From Gemmatimonadaceae bacterium (GTDB taxonomy: Bacteria > Gemmatimonadota > Gemmatimonadetes > Gemmatimonadales > Gemmatimonadaceae), in contig JAICJQ010000013.1 in the NCBI GenBank assembly GCA_025928335.1, positions 1-40,125 on the forward strand: a stretch of DNA of 40,125 nt. Reading direction: 5' to 3'. Below the pieces are notes generated by a model that was given only the letters and a program-made list of their open reading frames with translations, was not told the DNA's origin and ran no database searches. Below are positions 35,119 through 40,125 of the stretch, in pieces. Both the position numbers and the translations under genes were made by a program. Every line of letters begins with the position of its first letter. Position 1 is the first letter of the stretch.

Positions 35119-38100
35119 CTAGGGCCAGAGATCTCCGACCGTGATCGTCCATCGGCGGGCGATCGATCCGCGGCCACCGAGCCCCGTGCCACCGGCGAGT
35201 CCGCTGTGGTTCACGAAGACGGGCGCGTCGAGCCGAATGTACACGGGACGATCATAGATGCGGCCACGCGCGACGAGTCCCGCGCCGGCATCGGCGAACG
35301 AAGAATTGTCTTGCAGGACGGTGTATCTCGAGGTGCCGTTGCCGGCGTCGCCAAACGCGCTCAGCGACAACGAGCCGCGCCCCCATTGACCTTGGACGTC
35401 GACTAACCGCTGAACGACCTCGACGTTCGTCGCGACGACACCGTCCAGGGCAATGTCCGTCTTGAAGCCGCGGAGCGCCGCCCCGCCGAGCGGGAGATAG
35501 TTGAAACCCTCGCGCTTGAAGAGCGCGCCGCGTGCCCGCCAGAGATCGTTGCGAAAAGTCTCGAACGGATCCTGCGACGACGCGAAGATCGACCGTTGGC
35601 GCGGCGCATTGTGCGCCAGCCCGCCGAACAGCCGGACGTGCAGCTGCGTCGCGGTCCCGCCCAGGTTGCGCACCGCGCCGACCGACCCCTCGGCGCGCAG
35701 ATATCCTCGCGTGTGCTCGGTTCGCGACGCCAGCCCGCTCGCCGCCAATCCAAGTCCCAACGAACCTTTCGCATCGACGTATTCGCTGTCCGCCCGAATT
35801 GTGCTCCGATACGACCCCGTTCCGCCGACCTCCGTGACCGTCGACGGCGACCACTGTTCCGGGAGCGTCAACGAGTCGCTCGGCACGGAGAACGTCGCAT
35901 ACGCCTTTGCGTTGATCTTCGGGCCTGGCGTCAGGATGAAAGGACTCAAATCCCAGCTCTTTGAAATGCCCGCCTTGAACAACCCGTCCACGTAGTTCAC
36001 GTCGCCCGCCCAACCCATCAGCGGACGCGAGTCGACCCACGGCAGATAGATGTTCTCGGCGCGCGCCCAGACTTGCAGCCGCGAAAGATCGCTCGCCTGG
36101 GCGCCGGTCAATGATGACTTCGCGTTCCGCGTCGAGAAGCCGATGCCGCCGTCGTGAATGTCGACGTCGGACAGATAGTTCGTCTTGGCACGGACGCCGA
36201 TGATTCCGCCCTGCGGTTGACTGATCCAGAGCGCGGGCGCGAGCGCAATCAACGTGTGGCTGCGATCGCTCTGACTGAGATACGGCCAATTGTAGGCAAT
36301 TTTGGGCTCAGGGAGTGTGACGAGATAGCCCGTGGGCTTGTTGTTTCGCCAATCCCAATCCCATGTGACGTGGTACGGATCGAGCTCGATGTGCGTCGGC
36401 TGCTCGCGTGTTTGGACGACGACGATCTGATCGTCGACGAGCGGATCGGCGCGACCGATCGTCCACCCCGACGCCGTCTGAACACCGACCGCCATCGGAT
36501 GGCGCAGCTCGCCGCGACGCACGACCCGCACACTGGTGCGGTAGCCGCCACTCGCCGCTTCGGTCGATTGCCCTTCGACCGAATAATCCATCAACCCGGT
36601 TCCATGGACCCACTGGTCGAAGAACCAACTCAGCGCGTGACCGTACACCCGCTCGGCCGACGCCTTCATGGCGCGTTCGTCGACGTGCTTGAGCGCCCAC
36701 ATCGCGTAATACTCGTGCAGAAACGCGCGGAACGTGCTGTCGCCCAACACGTCGCGGAGCTGCCCGTACATCAGCTTCGCGCGACCGTAGATCATCTCGT
36801 TGTAAATCCCGAACTCGCTGAAATCTGCGGCGGTGGTTCCAATCGGCTGAGAGCGTTCGAGGATCTCGAGCTTCCATTGGTCGAGGTTCGTGCTGTCTTT
36901 GCCGGGAATGCTCACCGCCTCGACGCGATAGCCTTCAGGCAATCGCGGCGGCGGCAGCGCCACGCCGATTTTCTCTTGTGGGGTGAGCTTCTCAGCCCAA
37001 TCCGTCTGATAATCGGTGAGCCCCTCATCCATCCAGCCGGAGCGCCACTCGTTGTTGCCAAGAATGCCGTAGGTGAAGATGTGTCCGGCTTCGTGCAGGA
37101 TGAGCCCCTGACTGGCCGATCCGTCCATCACCATCATCGGAAACTCGGTGCCGCCTGGATCGAGGCGGTGCACGTTGGTGATCTGTGGATACGCGTACGG
37201 TCCGTAGATCGACTCGAGCCAGCGCAGTGCAACCAGGGTTCGTTCCACGGCGCGGCCGCCGCCCCACGTCGTATCGTCGCCGGATTTGAAGAGCACGTGA
37301 ACGGACACGGTATCCCAAGTCGGGAAGTGCGTGCGCGGGACTTGGCGTACGTAGGTCGCGCCCTCGTACCGGTAGTCAGGGGACGCGCTCCACGCGAACT
37401 GGTGGACGTTACGCGCCACGAATCGCACGGCGCGGAATCCGGCCGGCGCCGGAGTGGCCTCGTCAGGCGACGGACCGTACGCTCCTGCCGCGATCCGTGG
37501 CGGTCCGTTGCGCGATACGCGAGCCCAACCAGGATCGCCCGAGACCGGCACGCCGGTGGACGCGAGCACCTGATCGTCTCGGACGATCATCGTGACGTCG
37601 TAGGTCCCGTACTCGCCGTACAACTCGCCTGCCGGCACGAGCGCGTTGGGTTCCCATCCCGCGCGATCATACACCGCCACCTTCGGATACCACTGGGCGA
37701 AGTCGTATGTGCGGCCGCGCCGCCCCTGCCGCCGAGTGACGGTCGACGGACGGGCATCCCAGGCGAAGCGGATGTCGATGGAATCGCCCGGAGCCAAACC
37801 CTTCGGCAGCTTGAAGTGCACGACGGTGCTGTCCGGCGATCCCGGGTAGTCCACGATCACCGGAACGCCGCCGACGACGGGCGCCTGCCGGAAGCGCTCA
37901 TACCCGTAATTCGGCTCCGCGAGATCCTGAAAGCGGACGCGGTTCTCCTTCTCGTCGCGCGCGCTCCACTTCGAGCCCGGCCGGAACGCATTGAGGTACT
38001 GATGGAAGTACATCTCGCGGAGCGTGTCCGGCGAGTGGTTCACATACGTCAGCGTCCCTTCCGCGGCGAGCTTACCATGCTCCTCATCCAGGGTTGCCAC

Positions 38101-38217
38101 GATGCGATAATGGATTCCCTGCTGCCAATAGCCGATGGTGTCGCCCGAAGGCGGCGTGGTCGCCCCCTGGAACGTGGCCTGCTGCAAAAGCCCAAAGGTG
38201 AATAGCGTCAGGAGCAT
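35119..38217 (-). CDS. M1-family metallopeptidase with C-terminal barrel-like region
   Basis: 1032 aa. Residues 1-17 look like a signal peptide. The N-terminal half is an M1 aminopeptidase-type unit: a saddle domain (about 30-255), a substrate motif GGTEFPMM (355-362, taking the place of GAMEN), the zinc site HEAGH (375-379) and E398, 18 residues on. From about 650 to the end, the sequence is Gly/Ser/Tyr-rich alternating beta strand. It ends SIARRWTITVGDLWP, resembling an outer-membrane barrel rather than the helical M1 C-domain. A secreted, surface-anchored peptidase is the inference. GAAGGG-type ribosome-binding site upstream of ATG 38217. Convergent with the UbiB gene. Confidence 0.85.
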   Translation of the reverse strand: MLLTLFTFGLLQQATFQGATTPPSGDTIGYWQQGIHYRIVATLDEEHGKLAAEGTLTYVNHSPDTLREMYFHQYLNAFRPGSKWSARDEKENRVRFQDLAEPNYGYERFRQAPVVGGVPVIVDYPGSPDSTVVHFKLPKGLAPGDSIDIRFAWDARPSTVTRRQGRRGRTYDFAQWYPKVAVYDRAGWEPNALVPAGELYGEYGTYDVTMIVRDDQVLASTGVPVSGDPGWARVSRNGPPRIAAGAYGPSPDEATPAPAGFRAVRFVARNVHQFAWSASPDYRYEGATYVRQVPRTHFPTWDTVSVHVLFKSGDDTTWGGGRAVERTLVALRWLESIYGPYAYPQITNVHRLDPGGTEFPMMVMDGSASQGLILHEAGHIFTYGILGNNEWRSGWMDEGLTDYQTDWAEKLTPQEKIGVALPPPRLPEGYRVEAVSIPGKDSTNLDQWKLEILERSQPIGTTAADFSEFGIYNEMIYGRAKLMYGQLRDVLGDSTFRAFLHEYYAMWALKHVDERAMKASAERVYGHALSWFFDQWVHGTGLMDYSVEGQSTEAASGGYRTSVRVVRRGELRHPMAVGVQTASGWTIGRADPLVDDQIVVVQTREQPTHIELDPYHVTWDWDWRNNKPTGYLVTLPEPKIAYNWPYLSQSDRSHTLIALAPALWISQPQGGIIGVRAKTNYLSDVDIHDGGIGFSTRNAKSSLTGAQASDLSRLQVWARAENIYLPWVDSRPLMGWAGDVNYVDGLFKAGISKSWDLSPFILTPGPKINAKAYATFSVPSDSLTLPEQWSPSTVTEVGGTGSYRSTIRADSEYVDAKGSLGLGLAASGLASRTEHTRGYLRAEGSVGAVRNLGGTATQLHVRLFGGLAHNAPRQRSIFASSQDPFETFRNDLWRARGALFKREGFNYLPLGGAALRGFKTDIALDGVVATNVEVVQRLVDVQGQWGRGSLSLSAFGDAGNGTSRYTVLQDNSSFADAGAGLVARGRIYDRPVYIRLDAPVFVNHSGLAGGTGLGGRGSIARRWTITVGDLWP

Positions 38218-38343
38218 TCCGACCCTTCATTACGAGTTGATTAACGGGACACCGACGTGCTCGTTTCGAGCCCACGCCGGACTCATATTCCGGGAAACGG
38301 ACGGTGACGCTTCGTCACCCATCCGTCCGACAAACCGCCTGCA

Positions 38344-39393
38344 ATGTACTCGACCTGCATCTTCTGCAACCACGCGTTGGGAACGAATGAAAGTGTCGAA
38401 CGTTTCCCGATCGGGCGCCGCATGGCGTTCGACTCGAGAAGGGGCAGGCTCTGGGTCATCTGTGCCGACTGCGCGCGGTGGAACCTGACGCCACTCGAAG
38501 AACGCTGGGAGGCGATCGAGGACTGCGAGCGCCTATTCCGTGAGACACTTGTTCGGGTCTCGACGGACAACATCGGACTCGCGCGCATGCGCGATGGGCT
38601 GGAGCTCATTCGCATCGGTTCGCCGCTTCGCCCCGAATTCGCTGCGTGGCGATACGGGAGGCATTTCGGCAGCCGCCGGCGCAAGACGCACGTCGTCGCC
38701 GCCACTGGGTTCGCCGCCGCGGCGATCGCCGGCATCGCGATCGGCCCAACGATCGCGCCAGCGCTGACGCTCGGTGCGATTTCCATCGTGGCGGTGCCCG
38801 GGATCACTACGGTCATGGGCGCGATCCCGATCATCGGGGTGCTGGCGGCGCGCGACTACGTGCAGCACGACCGTGTCGTCGCTCGCCTCGCGCACGGTAG
38901 ACGGGTTATCACCGTGCGAGCCAAGCACATCGGCGACGCCGAGCTCCGCGTGAACGGGAACACCGAATCGGCGAACCTTGCCGTCCAGCACGATACCGGC
39001 TGGTCTGAATTCACCGGAACCGAGGCGATGATCGCGACCGGAAAAATCATCTCCGGGGCAAACCGCTTCGGCGCGCCCGACGCGAGCGTTCAGGACGCCG
39101 TTCGAGAAATCGAGTCGGCGGGCGACGCGCACGGTTTCCTCGCCGCCGCGTCGTCGCGCAACGGTTGGCGCAGCGGTCGCATTCAGTCTCTCGTCAACAG
39201 ATATCGTGGTCTTGGCGCGATGAAGCTGTCCGCCACCGAGCGCCTCGCACTCGAGATGTCGGTCCACGAGGAAAGCGAGCGTCGCGCGATGGAAGGCGAG
39301 CTGGCGATCCTCGAGACCGCCTGGCGCGACGCGGAGCAAATTGCGCAGATCGCGGATGAGGATCTGACGCCGCCAAAGCTTTACGAGACGTAG
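38344..39393 (+). CDS. Hypothetical protein with N-terminal zinc ribbon and central membrane segments
   Basis: 349 aa, family not recognised. The N-terminus has a CIFC ... CADC pair (residues 5-8 and 40-43), a likely zinc ribbon. A conserved-looking basic and acidic helical stretch follows (45-115). Two adjacent hydrophobic segments lie at about 118-165 (VVAATGFAAAAIAGIAIG and IVAVPGITTVMGAIPIIGVL). The rest (170-349) is soluble, with many Arg/Glu-rich helices. There is no signal peptide, so the ribbon is probably cytosolic. Divergent from the M1 gene by 126 nt. A hairpin with a 7-bp and a 5-bp stem and a bulge is visible in that gap at about 38298-38329. Confidence 0.8.
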   Translation: MYSTCIFCNHALGTNESVERFPIGRRMAFDSRRGRLWVICADCARWNLTPLEERWEAIEDCERLFRETLVRVSTDNIGLARMRDGLELIRIGSPLRPEFAAWRYGRHFGSRRRKTHVVAATGFAAAAIAGIAIGPTIAPALTLGAISIVAVPGITTVMGAIPIIGVLAARDYVQHDRVVARLAHGRRVITVRAKHIGDAELRVNGNTESANLAVQHDTGWSEFTGTEAMIATGKIISGANRFGAPDASVQDAVREIESAGDAHGFLAAASSRNGWRSGRIQSLVNRYRGLGAMKLSATERLALEMSVHEESERRAMEGELAILETAWRDAEQIAQIADEDLTPPKLYET

Positions 39394-39427
39394 GCCATGA
39401 GAGGCTCTGGAAGACCGCGCATCTAGC

Positions 39428-39472
39428 CGCGCACGTAAAAAGCGCCAAGTAACCGGCGCATGTAACCAGCGC
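39428..39472 (-). repeat. Left arm of a degenerate 13-nt repeat array (minus orientation)
   Basis: On the minus strand four units begin with GCGC at 39472, 39459, 39445 and 39432, spaced 13, 14 and 13 nt. They include GCGCTGGTTAC, GCGCCGGTTAC and GCGCTTTTTAC. They are the same kind of unit as the larger array to the right of the terminator, but on the opposite strand. Confidence 0.6.
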
Positions 39473-39497
39473 TCAACCGGGCCGGCAAAAACGACGA

Positions 39498-39536
39498 CGC
39501 CGGGAAAGAACTGAAGCGTTCTTTCCCGGCGTTTTT
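39498..39536. terminator. Strong bidirectional intrinsic terminator
   Basis: A perfect 14-bp stem (CGCCGGGAAAGAAC at 39498-39511 with GTTCTTTCCCGGCG at 39518-39531) closes a 6-nt loop. On the plus strand it is followed by TTTTT. On the minus strand a T-run (from AAAAA at 39487-39491) lies a few bases after the stem. It separates the converging zinc-ribbon and S9 peptidase genes. Confidence 0.92.
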
Positions 39537-39540
39537 GCTT

Positions 39541-39671
39541 GCGCTACTTACAGGCGCCTCTAAGAGCGCTGTTTACAGAGCGCTGTTTACAGAGCGCTGT
39601 TTACAAGCGCCTTCTAAAAGCGCTGCGTACAAGCGCTTTTAAAAAGCGTTGTTTACAAGCGTCGTTTATGC
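39541..39671 (+). repeat. Right arm of a degenerate 13-nt repeat array (plus orientation)
   Basis: Ten units starting GCGC or GCGT begin at 39541, 39554, 39566, 39580, 39594, 39607, 39620, 39633, 39646 and 39659, mostly 13 nt apart (12-14). Three consecutive copies share GCGCTGTTTACA; others are degenerate forms such as GCGCTGCGTACAA and GCGTTGTTTACAA. The period is not a multiple of three and no gene covers it. It occupies the gap between the terminator and the end of the S9 gene. Confidence 0.8.
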
Positions 39672-39691
39672 CCTAAAAGCGAAGTTCACCG

Positions 39692-40125
39692 TTAAGGAAC
39701 TATCGTTCCCTTCTTAACCGGATTCTTCACGTACGTGTCGAACCACGCGATCCATCGCGCCCACTGGTCCAGATCGGACTCGCGCGTCGCTGGTCCGTGG
39801 TCCTCGTACGGATACATGTAGAGCGCGGCCTGTTTCCCCTGCCCCTGCAACGCTTGCATCATGCGGATCGACGAGATCGGGTCGGTGCCGACGTTCTGAT
39901 CCTCGAGCGAGTGGTACATGAGGATCGCTCCACTCAGACGGTCAGCATAAAAGAACGGCGACATCTCCTCGTACGTGTCCTTCGCCTCCCAGAACGTGCG
40001 ACGCTCGTTCTGGAAGTTGAACGGCGTCAGCGTGCGGTTGTACATTCCGTCGCCGGCGATGCCCGCCTTGAAGTACGGCGTGTGCGTCATCGCGTTCATC
40101 GTGCTGAATGCGCCGTAGCTGTGAC
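39692..40125 (-). CDS. S9-family (prolyl oligopeptidase-like) serine peptidase, C-terminal part
   Basis: Partial: 143 residues plus stop, with the N-terminal part beyond the right edge. The serine-nucleophile elbow is just inside the window as HSYGAFST (Ser codon at 40118-40120). The catalytic Asp is in MYHSLEDQNVGTDP, and the catalytic His in MYPYEDHGP. The alpha/beta-hydrolase fold and the WARWIAWFDTYVKNP ending fit acylaminoacyl/dipeptidyl-peptidase relatives, which are usually exported in bacteria. The beta-propeller part would lie in the missing region. Confidence 0.9.
   Translation of the reverse strand, partial: HSYGAFSTMNAMTHTPYFKAGIAGDGMYNRTLTPFNFQNERRTFWEAKDTYEEMSPFFYADRLSGAILMYHSLEDQNVGTDPISSIRMMQALQGQGKQAALYMYPYEDHGPATRESDLDQWARWIAWFDTYVKNPVKKGTIVP

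Noticed and set aside
36154-38205. 683-codon plus-strand open frame opposite the M1 peptidase
   Set aside because: Antisense to a gene with a complete zinc site; composition is shadow-like with no recognisable domain.
39541-39671. The 13-nt repeats as a CRISPR array
   Set aside because: Units are contiguous, without spacers of unique sequence, too short, and no cas gene is near.

Overview
The window is about 40 kb of GC-rich bacterial chromosome. It reads as a soil or environmental Gemmatimonadota-like genome. This is inferred from gene style: an M1 peptidase carrying a C-terminal barrel-like region, a TonB-plug remnant ending in a CGVILL-type tail, a membrane Fe-S oxidoreductase beside etfAB, and many GTG starts with 4-nt GTGA/ATGA overlaps. 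No rRNA, tRNA or phylogenetic marker is present, so the phylum is not proven. Coding density is high and most genes are core metabolism or housekeeping. I saw no insertion sequence, prophage, CRISPR array or defence island.

Layout, left to right. 1-7062, mostly minus strand: the N-terminal part of an Mrp/ApbC Fe-S carrier, an NrnA-like DHH phosphoesterase, a dispersed-type hairpin repeat, an APC amino-acid permease, guaB, a DUF1232 protein, a small hypothetical and an M15-type D,D-carboxypeptidase-like protein. 7167-14464, plus strand: gpmI, an outer-membrane-type protein, a BON protein, a PTPS/QueD-family pterin enzyme, mobA, a lipoprotein-type PBP4 (dacB), moeA and a METTL20-like protein methyltransferase. 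Many of these overlap by 4 nt, so they look like one or two transcription units. 14461-18278, minus strand: etfB, etfA and a membrane-bound NarI/HdrD-type Fe-S oxidoreductase, which together should pass electrons from acyl-CoA dehydrogenases to (mena)quinone. The methyltransferase converges exactly on this cluster and resembles the enzyme that methylates ETF-beta, a notable pairing.

18279-19831 is a decayed, visibly less GC-rich stretch. It holds a frameshifted sigma-factor-like gene, a DsbA-like fragment and a TonB-plug C-terminal fragment. 19832-24210, minus strand, is a tight five-gene run: lipoprotein, NAD-type isocitrate dehydrogenase, metallophosphoesterase, SprT-like protein and glutaryl-CoA dehydrogenase. 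The last enzyme is an expected electron donor to the ETF system. 24295-26593, plus strand, is a cstA-ybdD pair with a terminator-like hairpin, followed by a frameshifted remnant.

26906-33199 holds a minus-strand MFS transporter, a plus-strand M20 peptidase, a minus-strand ABC-2 exporter pair, and a minus-strand sugar nucleotidyltransferase/cupin pair that looks like a split GDP-mannose module. 33330-35108 is a UbiB/ABC1 kinase-like protein with a linker inserted before DFG. 35119-38217 is the M1 peptidase with a probable outer-membrane C-terminus, divergent from a zinc-ribbon membrane protein of unknown function. The convergent gap before the last gene, a partial S9 peptidase, holds a strong bidirectional terminator flanked by oppositely oriented arrays of a degenerate 13-nt repeat. 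That is the most unusual non-coding structure in the window.
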